The position numbers and the translations under genes were made by a program. The notes beneath the pieces were generated by a model that was not told the DNA's origin, searched no databases, and saw only the letters and a list, made by a program, of their open reading frames with translations. From Sulfitobacter sp. 20_GPM-1509m (GTDB taxonomy: Bacteria; Pseudomonadota; Alphaproteobacteria; Rhodobacterales; Rhodobacteraceae): 64,000 bases of DNA. The stretch spans positions 248,001-312,000 of the forward strand of contig NZ_JIBC01000007.1 in NCBI RefSeq assembly GCF_000620505.1. The letters run 5' to 3'. This document shows positions 1 to 8,889 of the stretch, one piece after another; within the stretch, counting starts at the first letter, position 1, and each line of letters opens with the position of its first letter.

Positions 1-37
1 TCAGGTTCGGTCCGTTGAGGACAAGAATCGACGTCAT
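1..37 (-). CDS. aroQ: 3-dehydroquinate dehydratase type II, N-terminal fragment
   Basis: Only the first 12 codons lie in the window; the gene runs off the left edge. They read MTSILVLNGPNL, which matches the conserved start of type II dehydroquinases (ILVLNGPNLNLLG). That enzyme removes water from 3-dehydroquinate in the shikimate pathway in the cytosol. The ATG is at 37-35 on the minus strand. The 78 bases between it and the end of the MaoC gene hold a perfect inverted repeat, so it is probably transcribed from its own promoter. The call rests on very few residues but on a distinctive motif. Confidence 0.8.
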   Translation of the reverse strand, partial: MTSILVLNGPNL

Positions 38-71
38 ATCAATACTCTTGTAAATACAACGTATAGTTAGC

Positions 72-108
72 CGCACCGCACCCTTGCTGTCCAGCGCAGT
101 GCGGTGCG
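72..108 (-). terminator. Perfect 10-bp inverted repeat after the MaoC gene
   Basis: CGCACCGCAC (72-81) pairs with GTGCGGTGCG (99-108) around a 17-base loop. It lies just downstream of the MaoC stop codon and upstream of aroQ, both on the minus strand. No U-run follows, so it is a stable hairpin of terminator or mRNA-end type rather than a textbook intrinsic terminator. Confidence 0.45.
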
Positions 109-115
109 CAATCGA

Positions 116-592
116 TTATGCGGGTGGCGCAAAGACCGCCAGACCCAGCCAGTCGGCGATCAGGGCAGGGGTCTTTTCCCCCTCGATCTCGATAGTCAGC
201 CCGCTTTCGCGCAGCAGGTCCGTGGCATTGCGCTGCTTGACCGAGTTGATCACAAAGCGGCCGCGCACACGCGAGCCGGCCTTGACCGGGTTCAGGAACC
301 GCAGCTTGTTAAAGCCATAGTTGATGCCCATCACCTGACCGTCTGCCATCGAAAAACATTCGTAGGAAAACCGGCTGGCGAGGCTGAGCGTCAGGAACCC
401 GTGCGCGATAGAGCCGCTAAAGGGCGTTTCCTTGGCAGCGCGTTCGGGGTCCACGTGAATCCACTGCTCATCCATTGTGGTCTTGGCAAATTCGTCGATC
501 ATCGCCTGATCGACGGTGATCCAGTCGGACACACCGACCTCTTGCCCGATCAACGCTTCAAGGCGCGCTACTTCTGTTTCGATTGGTGTCAT
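116..592 (-). CDS. MaoC-family (R)-specific enoyl-CoA hydratase-like protein
   Basis: A 158-residue single hot-dog protein. The segment GSIAHGFLTLSLAS (about residues 60-73) is the MaoC/R-hydratase core, with the His of the AHG motif in place. WIHVDPERA and the preceding Asp/Phe region (about 33-50) fit the same family. Such enzymes hydrate trans-2-enoyl-CoA to (R)-3-hydroxyacyl-CoA. The start codon is preceded by GGGAGAG. It sits 26 bases behind the MDR reductase gene on the same strand, so the two are likely co-transcribed. The exact acyl substrate cannot be told; NodN-like dehydratases look very similar. Confidence 0.82.
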   Translation of the reverse strand: MTPIETEVARLEALIGQEVGVSDWITVDQAMIDEFAKTTMDEQWIHVDPERAAKETPFSGSIAHGFLTLSLASRFSYECFSMADGQVMGINYGFNKLRFLNPVKAGSRVRGRFVINSVKQRNATDLLRESGLTIEIEGEKTPALIADWLGLAVFAPPA

Positions 593-618
593 GTCTCTCT
601 CCCTAAATATCTGTCATC

Positions 619-1623
619 TCACGACGGATCGGCGGCTACGCGCACCATCCGTTTTCCCTTGTTGTCGCCCGCCAGCAGGCCGATCAGCGCCTTGGGCGCA
701 TTCTCCAGCCCCTCGACCACGTCTTCCGTCACCTTGATCTGACCGCTGCGCACCCATGTCTGCAACGCGCGGATCGCCTTGGCGTCGTCGTCGGCGAAAT
801 CCATCACGATGAACCCTTCCATACGCAGCCGTTTGACCACGACCAGTCCGGGCAGGTTGCGCGGGCCGGTGGGGGCTTTGGTGTCATACTGGCTGATGGC
901 GCCACAGCAGGCGATGCGGCCCTTTTCGTTCATCAAGGCCAATACGGTTTCCAGAACCGTGCCGCCGACGTTGTCGAAATAAACGTCCACGCCGTCAGGG
1001 CATTCCGCGCGCAGCGCCTTGAACAGCCCTGCCTCGCGGTAGTCGACGCAGGCATCAAAGCCCAGCTCGTCCACCACCCATTTGCATTTCTCAGGCCCAC
1101 CCGCGATGCCCACCACACGGCAGCCAAGCGCCTTGCCGATCTGCCCGACGTAGCCGCCGACCGATCCGGCGGCCGCAGAGACAACAATCGTTTCACCCGC
1201 CATCGGCTTGCCGACGCTGACCAGACCGTGAAAGGCCGTCTTGCCCGCGATGCCGAACACGCTGATCAGATGGCTCAGCTGGTCCACTTTCGGCAGCTTT
1301 TCGACCTTGTGGGCCGGACGCACCACGTAATCAGCCCAGACCGCTTCGGCGGCGACGATGTCACCGACGGCAACGCGCGGTGAATTGCTTTCGATGACTT
1401 CGCAGATCGAATAGGTCGCCATGACATCGCCTGCCTTGACCGCATCGCGATAGGTGGCACCCTGCATCCAACTGCGGTTGGCCGCGTCAATCGACATGAG
1501 AATAGTCTTCAACAGCACCTCGCCATCGCCTGCGGCGGGCATGGGCGTCTCTTGCAGGGCAAAGTTGTCCTCGGTCAGCGTGCCGTCGGGCAGCGTTTGC
1601 ACGACAATCTGTCGGTTGTTCAT
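619..1623 (-). CDS. NADP-dependent MDR-family oxidoreductase (CurA/PTGR-like)
   Basis: A 334-residue medium-chain dehydrogenase/reductase. The nucleotide-binding motif AAAGSVGGYVGQIGKALG (about residues 150-167) is the leukotriene B4 dehydrogenase / CurA type, which reduces alkenal or enone double bonds with NADPH. DVYFDNVGG and the end KGKRMVRVA are also typical. No structural-zinc cysteine cluster is seen. The start at 1623 has AAGGA eight bases upstream; an in-frame ATG at 1644 lacks this. It is divergent from the histidine phosphatase gene (44-base gap) and precedes the MaoC gene. Confidence 0.85.
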   Translation of the reverse strand: MNNRQIVVQTLPDGTLTEDNFALQETPMPAAGDGEVLLKTILMSIDAANRSWMQGATYRDAVKAGDVMATYSICEVIESNSPRVAVGDIVAAEAVWADYVVRPAHKVEKLPKVDQLSHLISVFGIAGKTAFHGLVSVGKPMAGETIVVSAAAGSVGGYVGQIGKALGCRVVGIAGGPEKCKWVVDELGFDACVDYREAGLFKALRAECPDGVDVYFDNVGGTVLETVLALMNEKGRIACCGAISQYDTKAPTGPRNLPGLVVVKRLRMEGFIVMDFADDDAKAIRALQTWVRSGQIKVTEDVVEGLENAPKALIGLLAGDNKGKRMVRVAADPS

Positions 1624-1667
1624 TGTCAGCGTTCCTTTTATCAAACGTGAAAAGAGAAAGGTTTGTC

Positions 1668-2330
1668 ATGTCCCGCGAATTCCGCCAGCCCGTCTATGCG
1701 CCGCCCAAAGGGTCCGCCGACCTTCTGTTGATCCGTCACGGTGAAAGCGCGCCGGCACGCGAGGGCGTGCATTTCGACACGGTCGACGGGCACGGCGATC
1801 CGCATCTGCATCCGCAAGGGCACAAACAGGCCGAGCGTGTGGGCGAACGGCTGAAAGGCAATCCGATCCGCCAGATTTACGTGACCAAGCTGACCCGCAC
1901 GCAACAGACGGCGGCCCCGCTGGCGCAGCATCTGGGCCTGACGCCGCAGCAAAACCCCGACCTGCATGAGGTGCATCTGGGCGACTGGGACGGCGGCCTG
2001 TACCGCGTCAAGGCCGCTGCAAACGATCCGGTTTACCGCCGCGCGATGGAGGCGCAGGACTGGGGCCTGATCCCCAATGCCGAAACCCGCGATGCGTTCT
2101 TTGAACGGGTGACGCGCGGGTTGATGGCCATTGCCGCCGACCACATTGACGAACAGGTCGCCGTGTTCGTGCACGGCGGCGTCATCGCGGCCGCGCTGGC
2201 CGTGGCCACGCGGTCCGAACCCTTTGCCTTTCTGGGGGCCGCGAACGGGTCGATCAGCCGCCTTGTGATCCAAGGCGACCGAATGACCATTCGCGGGTTC
2301 AACGATATTTCGCATCTGGATGACCTCTGA
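1668..2330 (+). CDS. Histidine phosphatase superfamily protein
   Basis: A 220-residue phosphoglycerate-mutase-like protein. LLLIRHGES near the N-terminus gives the nucleophilic His. TKLTRTQQTA is the conserved second motif, and VHGGVI near residue 167 carries the second active-site His, so it should be catalytic. The substrate is unknown. The start at 1668 follows an AAAGAGAAAGG ribosome-binding site; an upstream in-frame ATG at 1623 overlaps the divergent gene's start and is less likely. It converges on the quinone oxidoreductase gene with nine bases between stops. Confidence 0.8.
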   Translation: MSREFRQPVYAPPKGSADLLLIRHGESAPAREGVHFDTVDGHGDPHLHPQGHKQAERVGERLKGNPIRQIYVTKLTRTQQTAAPLAQHLGLTPQQNPDLHEVHLGDWDGGLYRVKAAANDPVYRRAMEAQDWGLIPNAETRDAFFERVTRGLMAIAADHIDEQVAVFVHGGVIAAALAVATRSEPFAFLGAANGSISRLVIQGDRMTIRGFNDISHLDDL

Positions 2331-2339
2331 ACCCAGAGG

Positions 2340-3335
2340 TCACTCGATCTTGAGCACGACCTTGCCCTGCACCTTGCGGTCCTGAATATACTCCAGCGCC
2401 TTGCCCGCTTCTTGCAGCGGGAAGGCAGCGTCGATGCGCGGCTTGATCTTGCCTGCGGCGTAGAGCGCGAACAGGTCCTGCATGTTTTCCATGTGGCCCT
2501 TGGGGTCTTGCCGGGTCGATGCTCCCCAGAACACGCCGACGATCTGGCAGGATTTCAGCAAGGTCAGGTTCAGCGGAATCTTGGGGATGCCGGCAGGGAA
2601 GCCCACCACGAGGAAGCGACCGGCCCAGGCCATCGCGCGAATGACCGGCTCTGCATAGTTGCCGCCCACCGCGTCATAGGCCACGTCGATGCCTTTGGGG
2701 CCGACCAGATCCTTGATTTCCTTGGAAAACGCACGCTGGGCGTCCTTGTCCATGTCGCGGGTGTAGATCATGGTTTCATCGGCACCGACCTCGCGGCAGA
2801 ACGCGGCCTTTTCCTCGGATGACACGGCGGCGATCACGCGTGCGCCCGCGGCCTTGCCCAGCTCGATCGCGGCCACACCGACGCCGCCCGCAGCGCCCAG
2901 AATGAACAGGGTTTCGCCGGGCTGGATGTTTGCGCGGTCCTTCAGCGCGTGGTGTGATGTGCCATAGGTCAGCACCAGACAGGCCGCATCTTCGAACGGC
3001 ATATCGTCAGGCATCTTCAGACAGGCCGCCGCAGGGGCGCACAGCTGTGTGGCAAAGCCACCGAAACCGGTCATTGCGATCACCTTGTCACCAACGGCGA
3101 ACTCTGTGACGCCTTCGCCCAACTCCTCGACCACGCCGGACACTTCACCACCCGGCGCAAAGGGGCGTTCGGGTTTCATCTGATACATGTCCTGAATGAT
3201 CAGCGTGTCGGGAAAGTTCACACCCGCCGCCTTGACCGCGATCCGCACCTCGCCTTTGCCAGGTTTCGGGTCAGCCATTTCAGTCAGTTCCAAACTGTCC
3301 GGTCCGCCCACGGCGGTGCTCAACATTGCTTTCAT
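2340..3335 (-). CDS. NADPH:quinone oxidoreductase family protein
   Basis: A 331-residue zinc-independent MDR protein starting MKAMLSTAVGGPDSLEL. It carries the family's GETLFILGAAGGVGVAAIELGKAAG nucleotide fold (about residues 137-160, quoted in part) and the VSSEEKAAFCREVGADE segment that binds the NADP ribose. VVGFPAGIPKIPLNLTLLK near the C-terminus is typical of acyl-CoA-cluster QOR proteins. The ATG at 3335 has GGAGGGG upstream, which fixes the start. It is divergent from the acyl-CoA dehydrogenase operon, with which it shares a 155-base palindrome-rich control region. Confidence 0.85.
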   Translation of the reverse strand: MKAMLSTAVGGPDSLELTEMADPKPGKGEVRIAVKAAGVNFPDTLIIQDMYQMKPERPFAPGGEVSGVVEELGEGVTEFAVGDKVIAMTGFGGFATQLCAPAAACLKMPDDMPFEDAACLVLTYGTSHHALKDRANIQPGETLFILGAAGGVGVAAIELGKAAGARVIAAVSSEEKAAFCREVGADETMIYTRDMDKDAQRAFSKEIKDLVGPKGIDVAYDAVGGNYAEPVIRAMAWAGRFLVVGFPAGIPKIPLNLTLLKSCQIVGVFWGASTRQDPKGHMENMQDLFALYAAGKIKPRIDAAFPLQEAGKALEYIQDRKVQGKVVLKIE

Positions 3336-3424
3336 ATCGGGGTCCCCTCCATAATCCGTGACGCAACGGCACGACTGGCCACGGCGTCTTGTCATGGACA
3401 ATCCTGCCTGCGACACCTTGCCAG

Positions 3425-3451
3425 CGCAATTGCGAAATGCAATTTTGCATT
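3425..3451. promoter_or_regulatory. Two adjacent palindromes in a divergent promoter region
   Basis: CGCAATTGCG (3425-3434) is a perfect 10-bp palindrome. One base later comes AATGCAA-TT-TTGCATT (3436-3451), a perfect 7+2+7 inverted repeat. They lie between the divergent quinone oxidoreductase and acyl-CoA dehydrogenase genes, where a repressor controlling both would bind. The TTGC/GCAA half-sites recall operators of acyl-CoA-responsive regulators, but the binder is unknown; the IclR protein at 11588 is one candidate. Confidence 0.45.
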
Positions 3452-3490
3452 GCGGAACGTAACGGCACTGCTGCATCGGGGAGGATGAGC

Positions 3491-4657
3491 ATGAGCGATG
3501 ACGCACTGAACGCATTCCGGGCGGAGGTCCGGACATGGCTGGAGGAGAACTGCCCCCAAGAGATGCGCGATGGCGCGTCCGGTGAGGATGCAATCGTCTG
3601 GGGCGGACGCAACTGGACATTCAAGAGCGAAGCCCAAAAGCTTTGGCTGGAACGGATGGCCGACAAAGGCTGGACCGTGCCAACCTGGCCGGTAGAATAT
3701 GGCGGCGCAGGCATGGACCGCGCCCACCACAAGATCCTTCTGGACGAAATGCGCAAGATGGGCGCACGCGTGCCGCTGCAAAGCTTTGGCATCTGGATGC
3801 TGGGGCCTGCGCTGCTGGCGTTCGGCACGCACGAACAGAAGCTGCAATACCTGCCGCCCATCGCGCGCGGCGAAGTACGCTGGTGCCAGGGCTATTCCGA
3901 ACCGGGTGCGGGGTCTGATCTGGCAAGCGTGCAGACCAAGGCCGAGAGCGACGGCGACCATTATGTCGTGAACGGACAGAAAATCTGGACCTCCTACGCC
4001 GACAAGGCCGATTGCATCTTTGCGCTGGTGCGCACCGACCGCGACGCGCCCAAACACCTGGGCATCACATTCCTGCTGATCGACATGGAAACGCCCGGTG
4101 TCAGCACCAAGCCGATCCGCCTGATTTCCGGCAAGTCGCCGTTCTGCGAGACCTTCTTTGACGACGTGCGGGTGCCCAAGGCCAATGTGGTCGGCACCGA
4201 AAACCGCGGCTGGGACGTGGCCAAACATCTGCTGACCCACGAGCGCGAGATGATCTCGGGTGGCGGGCAGGGTCTGTTGGGTGGTCGGCCGCTGGGCGCG
4301 GTGCTGAACGAACAGGACGGCGGGCTGACCGATCCCGTGCTGCGCGCCGAAGCGATGGCCTGCGAGATTGACGCGCTGGCCGTGGCACTGACGCTGGAAC
4401 GCTACAAGGACCAAGCCGAAAGCGGCGGTGGCGTGGGCGATGCCTCGGCCATGCTGAAATACGCAGGCACCGAGCTGAACAAGCGCCGGCACGAACTGAT
4501 GATGTCCGCCGGTGGCGCGGATGCGCTGATGTGGGACGGCAAGCATGACGGGCTTGCCGCCGACTGGCTGCGCACCAAGGCGAACTCGATCGAAGGCGGC
4601 ACATCCGAAGTGATGCTGTCGATCATTTCCCGTCGTGTATTGGGGCTGCCGGCATGA
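3491..4657 (+). CDS. Acyl-CoA dehydrogenase, predicted catalytic subunit
   Basis: A 388-residue FAD flavoprotein that introduces a 2,3 double bond into an acyl-CoA. The N-terminal helical domain is followed by the FAD/substrate motif YSEPGAGSDLAS and WTSYA. The helix LLTHEREMISGG places a Glu-Arg pair where isovaleryl-CoA dehydrogenase has its catalytic Glu. IEGGTSEVM near the C-terminus is the second FAD-contact motif. GGGGAGG lies six bases before the ATG at 3491, which argues against the ATG at 3485. The stop overlaps the next ACAD's start (ATGA), suggesting a complex of the two. Confidence 0.9.
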   Translation: MSDDALNAFRAEVRTWLEENCPQEMRDGASGEDAIVWGGRNWTFKSEAQKLWLERMADKGWTVPTWPVEYGGAGMDRAHHKILLDEMRKMGARVPLQSFGIWMLGPALLAFGTHEQKLQYLPPIARGEVRWCQGYSEPGAGSDLASVQTKAESDGDHYVVNGQKIWTSYADKADCIFALVRTDRDAPKHLGITFLLIDMETPGVSTKPIRLISGKSPFCETFFDDVRVPKANVVGTENRGWDVAKHLLTHEREMISGGGQGLLGGRPLGAVLNEQDGGLTDPVLRAEAMACEIDALAVALTLERYKDQAESGGGVGDASAMLKYAGTELNKRRHELMMSAGGADALMWDGKHDGLAADWLRTKANSIEGGTSEVMLSIISRRVLGLPA

Positions 4658-5769
4658 GCACACTTCTGTTGACCGAAGACGAAACCATGCTGCAAGACGC
4701 CGCGCGCGGCTTTCTGGACGGCGCGGCCCCCGTGTCGCATTTCCGCAAGCTGCGCGATGCGGGGCAGACCCATGATGCAAAGCTGTGGGCCGAGATGGCG
4801 CAGATGGGCTGGACCGGCGTGCTGGTCCCCGAGGATGCGGGCGGCTCCGACATGGGCCATGCAGCTGCGGGCGTTCTGGCGGGCGAGTTGGGCAAGACCT
4901 TGGTAACCTCTCCCTTTATCTCCACCGCCGTGATCGCCGCGACGGCGCTGCGACAGGTGGCGACGGATCGGGCACGTGATGCGCTGGCTGCCATCGCGGA
5001 TGGCAGCGTGATCTACGGACTGGCCGTGGACGAGGGGGCGAAGCACGACCCCGATGCCACACAGCTTGAGGCCAAGGCCGACGGCAACGGTTTTCGCCTG
5101 TCCGGCACCAAGGGCTTTGTCGTCGACGGCAGCAATGCCGACCGTCTACTGGTTCTGGCCAAGACAGACGCCGGCCTGACCCTGTTCGACCTGCCGGCAG
5201 ACCGCGAGGGGATCACCCGCACAGGCCAGAACATGGTCGATGCCCGCGACGCGGCGCAGGTGACCTTTGATAACGTGCAGGCCACGGGCGATGATGTGCT
5301 GGGATCGGTCGATGACGCCATGACCGTGCTGAAACCGGCGTTGGAAGCCGGACAGGCGGCGCTGTCGGCCGAAATGCTGGGCCTTAGCGCCGGTGCATTT
5401 GCGATGACGGTCGGCTATCTGAAGGAGCGCAAGCAGTTCGGCGTTGAAATTGGCCGCTTTCAGGCACTTCAACATCGTGCAGCACATCTTTGGTCTGAAA
5501 CGGAAATCACGCTTTCTGCTGTGCGCCACGCAGGCCGCAAGCTGGACGAGGATCCCAACAACGCCACGCTGGCCGTATCGCTGGCCAAGGCCCGCGCAAC
5601 ACAGACCGCCAAGCTGGCCGTAATCGAAGGCGTGCAGATGCACGGCGGCATCGGTATGACCGATGATTTCGATATGGGCTTTTTCATGAAGCGCGCCCGC
5701 GTCGCGACCGAGTGGCTGGGCGACTACGGCTATCACGCCGCAAAGGTCGCCGCTGCGCGCGGTTTTTAA
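4654..5769 (+). CDS. Acyl-CoA dehydrogenase, predicted non-catalytic partner subunit
   Basis: A 371-residue ACAD-fold protein translated by ATGA overlap with the preceding ACAD. It keeps YLKERKQFG and QMHGGIGMTDD. By my hand alignment, the catalytic-base position filled by Glu in isovaleryl-CoA dehydrogenase is a Gly here (LEAGQAAL), and the FAD/substrate motif of the middle domain is weakly conserved. Pairs like this form alpha2-beta2 enzymes in steroid side-chain degradation, where one subunit is catalytic. The heteromer is an inference; the ACAD family assignment is secure. Confidence 0.85.
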   Translation: MSTLLLTEDETMLQDAARGFLDGAAPVSHFRKLRDAGQTHDAKLWAEMAQMGWTGVLVPEDAGGSDMGHAAAGVLAGELGKTLVTSPFISTAVIAATALRQVATDRARDALAAIADGSVIYGLAVDEGAKHDPDATQLEAKADGNGFRLSGTKGFVVDGSNADRLLVLAKTDAGLTLFDLPADREGITRTGQNMVDARDAAQVTFDNVQATGDDVLGSVDDAMTVLKPALEAGQAALSAEMLGLSAGAFAMTVGYLKERKQFGVEIGRFQALQHRAAHLWSETEITLSAVRHAGRKLDEDPNNATLAVSLAKARATQTAKLAVIEGVQMHGGIGMTDDFDMGFFMKRARVATEWLGDYGYHAAKVAAARGF

Positions 5770-5784
5770 GGTAAAGGATGAACT

Positions 5785-6609
5785 ATGACACCGAATGATC
5801 TGTTTTCATTGAAAGGTAAGGTCGCGCTGGTGACCGGGGGTGCCACCGGCATTGGCCGTATGGCAACCACCGGGCTGATGCAGGCTGGCGCACATGTGCT
5901 GATCGCCTCGCGCAAGGCGGACGCGTGCAAGGCTGTTGCAGATGAGCTGAACCAGATGGATGCCCCGGGCAGCGTCGAAGGGTTCGCGGGCGATGTCGGC
6001 ACCGAGGAAGGGGTCGCTGCACTGACCAAGGCCGTACAGGAACGCACCGACACCCTGCACATTCTGATGAACAACGCGGGCATCAGTTGGGGTGCGCCCA
6101 TGGGACAATTTCCCTTTGATGCCTGGGCCAAGGTGATGAATGTCAACAACGCGGGCATGTTCAGCTTGACGCAATCCCTGCTGCCGATGCTGATCGCCTC
6201 GTCCAACGCCGATGATCCGGCGCGTGTGGTCAACGTGGGCTCTGTCATGGGCGATGCACCCTTGGGCGATGGCGCCTACAGCTATGCCGCGTCCAAGGCG
6301 GCGGTGCACCAGATCACCCGTATCATGGCCAAGGAACTGGCCAGCCACCACGTCACTGTGAACGCTCTGGCTCCCGGGCCATTTGTCAGCCGCATGACCG
6401 CCTTTGCCACTGCAGATGAAGAGACCCGCGCCAAAGTCGGCGACGACGTACCGCTGGGCCGCGTCGGCCGCGAGGAGGACATCGCAGGCTGTATGCAGTT
6501 CCTGTGCGGCCGTGGCGGCAGCTATATCACCGGTGCAATCCTGCCGGTGTCGGGCGGCATTCAGGTGATGTCCGGTCCCAATCTTTTCCGTGCTGCTCTG
6601 GAGGGCTGA
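5785..6609 (+). CDS. SDR-family oxidoreductase
   Basis: A 274-residue short-chain dehydrogenase. TGGATGIG (residues 12-19) is the cofactor-binding turn, NNAG follows at about residue 93, and YSYAASKAA supplies the YxxxK pair. GYxxxGxxLPVSGG-like sequence ends the fold. It probably oxidises a hydroxyl in the acyl-CoA route encoded around it. It lies 15 bases after the ACAD pair and 3 bases before the next SDR gene, so it belongs to the same transcript. NAD versus NADP preference is not clear. Confidence 0.86.
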   Translation: MTPNDLFSLKGKVALVTGGATGIGRMATTGLMQAGAHVLIASRKADACKAVADELNQMDAPGSVEGFAGDVGTEEGVAALTKAVQERTDTLHILMNNAGISWGAPMGQFPFDAWAKVMNVNNAGMFSLTQSLLPMLIASSNADDPARVVNVGSVMGDAPLGDGAYSYAASKAAVHQITRIMAKELASHHVTVNALAPGPFVSRMTAFATADEETRAKVGDDVPLGRVGREEDIAGCMQFLCGRGGSYITGAILPVSGGIQVMSGPNLFRAALEG

Positions 6610-6612
6610 GAT

Positions 6613-7530
6613 ATGATCCGTTTTGATGACCGCGTTGCCATTGTCACAGGCGCAGGCGTCGGCCTGGGTCGCTGTCACGCGCTGGGTCTGGCCGAACGCG
6701 GGGCCAAGGTCGTGGTGAACGATCTGGGCGCCAGCACCGATGGTGCAAGCACCGGATCGGACGCGGCCCAAAAGGTCGTGGCCGAGATCGAAGCCATGGG
6801 CGGCGAGGCGATTGCCCACGGCGCTGATGTTTCGAACGAAGATCAAGTGAACGACATGGTCGCCAAGACCATGGAAAAATGGGGCCGCATCGACATTCTG
6901 ATCAACAACGCGGGCATCCTGCGCGACAAGACGTTCGGCAAGATGACGATGGACGACTTTCGCAAGGTCGTCGATGTGCACCTGATCGGCACCGCCAACT
7001 GCTGCCATGCGGTGTGGCCGCACATGCGCGCCGCGCAATACGGGCGCATCGTGGTCACCACCTCGGCCTCGGGTCTTTATGGCAACTTTGGCCAGTCCAA
7101 TTATGGCGCGGCCAAGGCCGGTGTCATGGGGTTGATGAACGTGCTGCATCTGGAAGGCGCGCGCGACAACATCCGCGTCAACACGCTGGCCCCCACCGCC
7201 GCCACCCGCATGACCGAAAACCTGATGCCGCCCGAGGCGCTGGAATTGCTGAAACCCGAGACCATCACGCCGGGCGTGCTTTACTTGGTTTCCGAAGACG
7301 GCCCCAGCCGCAAGATCCTTGGCGCGGGGGCAGGGCACTTTGCACTGACCCGCGTGTATGAGACCGCAGGTGCCCTGATCGAGGGCGACATCACGCCCGA
7401 GGCGGTCGCCGCCCAATGGGATGCGATCTCGGCCCCCGAAGGTCAGGAAGAGCTAAACGACGCCTTCGGACAAACCCGCAAATTCGCGCTCTCTGCCGCC
7501 AAGGCGAAGGGCATCAAACTCGACTGGTAA
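6613..7530 (+). CDS. MFE-2-type 3-hydroxyacyl-CoA dehydrogenase (SDR)
   Basis: A 305-residue SDR resembling the dehydrogenase domain of peroxisomal multifunctional enzyme type 2. It has [16 protein letters not shown] after beta-2, NNAGILRD, and the catalytic stretch [14 protein letters not shown] that is characteristic of that subgroup. It should oxidise (R)-3-hydroxyacyl-CoA to 3-ketoacyl-CoA, the step between hydration by a MaoC-type enzyme and thiolysis. The hydratase domain of MFE-2 is absent; the MaoC gene at 116 could supply it. Confidence 0.85.
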   Translation: MIRFDDRVAIVTGAGVGLGRCHALGLAERGAKVVVNDLGASTDGASTGSDAAQKVVAEIEAMGGEAIAHGADVSNEDQVNDMVAKTMEKWGRIDILINNAGILRDKTFGKMTMDDFRKVVDVHLIGTANCCHAVWPHMRAAQYGRIVVTTSASGLYGNFGQSNYGAAKAGVMGLMNVLHLEGARDNIRVNTLAPTAATRMTENLMPPEALELLKPETITPGVLYLVSEDGPSRKILGAGAGHFALTRVYETAGALIEGDITPEAVAAQWDAISAPEGQEELNDAFGQTRKFALSAAKAKGIKLDW

Positions 7531-7551
7531 CTTTCTTTTGGCCCCAAATAT

Positions 7552-7575
7552 CCCGGGGTCCGGGGCAGCGCCCCG
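7552..7575. repeat. GC-rich palindromic intergenic element
   Basis: CCCGGG is followed by CGGGGC-AGC-GCCCCG (stem 7561-7566 with 7570-7575) in the 77-base gap between the SDR and thiolase genes. A similar GC-rich hairpin element lies at 17962-18000. Such elements are often repeated between genes in Rhodobacterales and may stabilise mRNA ends. Confidence 0.5.
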
Positions 7576-7607
7576 AAATTCCGACCAACAAACAAGGAAC
7601 CCAACCC

Positions 7608-8804
7608 ATGCGTGACGCAGTCATTGTTTCCACCGCCCGCACCCCGATCGGCAAGGCCTATCGCGGTGCGTTCAACGCCACCACGCCGCAAGCCCTTGCC
7701 GCACATGCCATCGAGAATGCCGTGAAACGTGCGGGCCTTGATGGCTCGGAAATCTCCGATTGCGTTTTCGGCTCGGCGCTTCAGCAGGGCTATCAGGCGG
7801 GCAACATCGCCCGTCAGGCCGCCATTCGCGCCGGTCTGCCTGTGACCGTTGCCGGCATGTCGCTGGACCGTCAGTGCGCGTCCGGCATGATGGCGATTGC
7901 CACGGCGGCCAAACAGGTCATCACCGACGGCATGGACATTGTCATTGGCGGTGGTGTGGACAGCATTTCGTTGGTGCAGACGCCCGAAATGCGCGTCAAC
8001 GCCGATCCCTGGCTGAAAGCGAACAAGCCCGAGATGTATATGACCATGCTGGAAACAGCCGAAAACGTGGCCGAACGGTACAACATCAGCCGCGAAGCAC
8101 AGGATGAATATTCGGCCCGCAGCCAGGAGCTGACCCATCAGGCGCAGCAAGCTGGCCGTTTCGACGATGAAATCGTTGCGATGACCACCACCATGATGAT
8201 CCAGGACAAGGAAACCAAGGAGATTTCCAAACACGAGGTCACCCTGGAGAAAGACGAGGGCAACCGTCCCGGCACCACCGCCGAGAGCCTTGCAGGCCTG
8301 AAACCAGTGTTCAAGGACGGCATCCACCTGAAAGAGGGCAAGTTCATCACCGCAGGCAACGCCTCGCAACTGTCGGATGGCGCATCCGCCGCCGTGGTGA
8401 TGGAAGCCAAAGAAGCCGAGCGCCGCGGGCTTCAGCCGCTGGGTCGCTACGTGGGCGTGATGGCCGCAGGCTGCGAGCCGGACGAGATGGGCATCGGCCC
8501 GATCTATGCCGTGCCGAAACTGCTGGAAGCGCACGGGCTGAAGATCGACGACATCGGTCTGTGGGAGCTGAACGAGGCCTTTGCCTGCCAGGTCATCGCC
8601 TCGCGCGACAAGCTGGGCATCCCGGACGAGTTGCTGAACGTGGACGGCGGCGCGATTTCCATCGGTCACCCTTACGGCATGTCCGGCGCACGTATGGTCG
8701 GCCACGCGCTGATCGAAGGCAAACGTCGCGGCGCGAAATATGTGGTTTGCACCATGTGTGTCGGCGGCGGCATGGGTGCGGCGGGCCTGTTTGAGGTTCT
8801 CTAA
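7608..8804 (+). CDS. Acetyl-CoA acetyltransferase family thiolase
   Basis: A 398-residue thiolase that cleaves 3-ketoacyl-CoA (or condenses two acyl-CoAs). The nucleophilic Cys is in [10 protein letters not shown] (about residue 88). NEAFACQV and [17 protein letters not shown] carry the loop and the active-site His, and [12 protein letters not shown] carries the second Cys. All catalytic residues are present. The start [15 protein letters not shown] at 7608 is the standard thiolase N-terminus; longer readings overlap the SDR gene. Its place at the end of the ACAD-SDR series fits the last step of a beta-oxidation round. Confidence 0.92.
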   Translation: MRDAVIVSTARTPIGKAYRGAFNATTPQALAAHAIENAVKRAGLDGSEISDCVFGSALQQGYQAGNIARQAAIRAGLPVTVAGMSLDRQCASGMMAIATAAKQVITDGMDIVIGGGVDSISLVQTPEMRVNADPWLKANKPEMYMTMLETAENVAERYNISREAQDEYSARSQELTHQAQQAGRFDDEIVAMTTTMMIQDKETKEISKHEVTLEKDEGNRPGTTAESLAGLKPVFKDGIHLKEGKFITAGNASQLSDGASAAVVMEAKEAERRGLQPLGRYVGVMAAGCEPDEMGIGPIYAVPKLLEAHGLKIDDIGLWELNEAFACQVIASRDKLGIPDELLNVDGGAISIGHPYGMSGARMVGHALIEGKRRGAKYVVCTMCVGGGMGAAGLFEVL

Positions 8805-8889
8805 CAAACGCGGCGGCACGTCCGCCCGTTACACCATCACAACAACCGGATGGGCGCACAGCCCATCCATTTCCCTATCTGAAAGACAT

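Noticed and set aside
2340-3620. A longer minus-strand reading of the quinone oxidoreductase with about 95 extra N-terminal residues
   Set aside because: The extension is Arg/Ser/Cys-rich with no fold, crosses the divergent promoter region, and the GGAGGGG site marks the ATG at 3335.
3392-4780. A 462-codon minus-strand open frame opposite the first acyl-CoA dehydrogenase
   Set aside because: It is a GC-rich antisense shadow: His/Arg/Gln-biased, no motifs, no ribosome-binding site, and the plus-strand gene is clearly real. Similar long antisense frames occur across the window, for example 5806-7416, 7443-8819 and 30801-32744.
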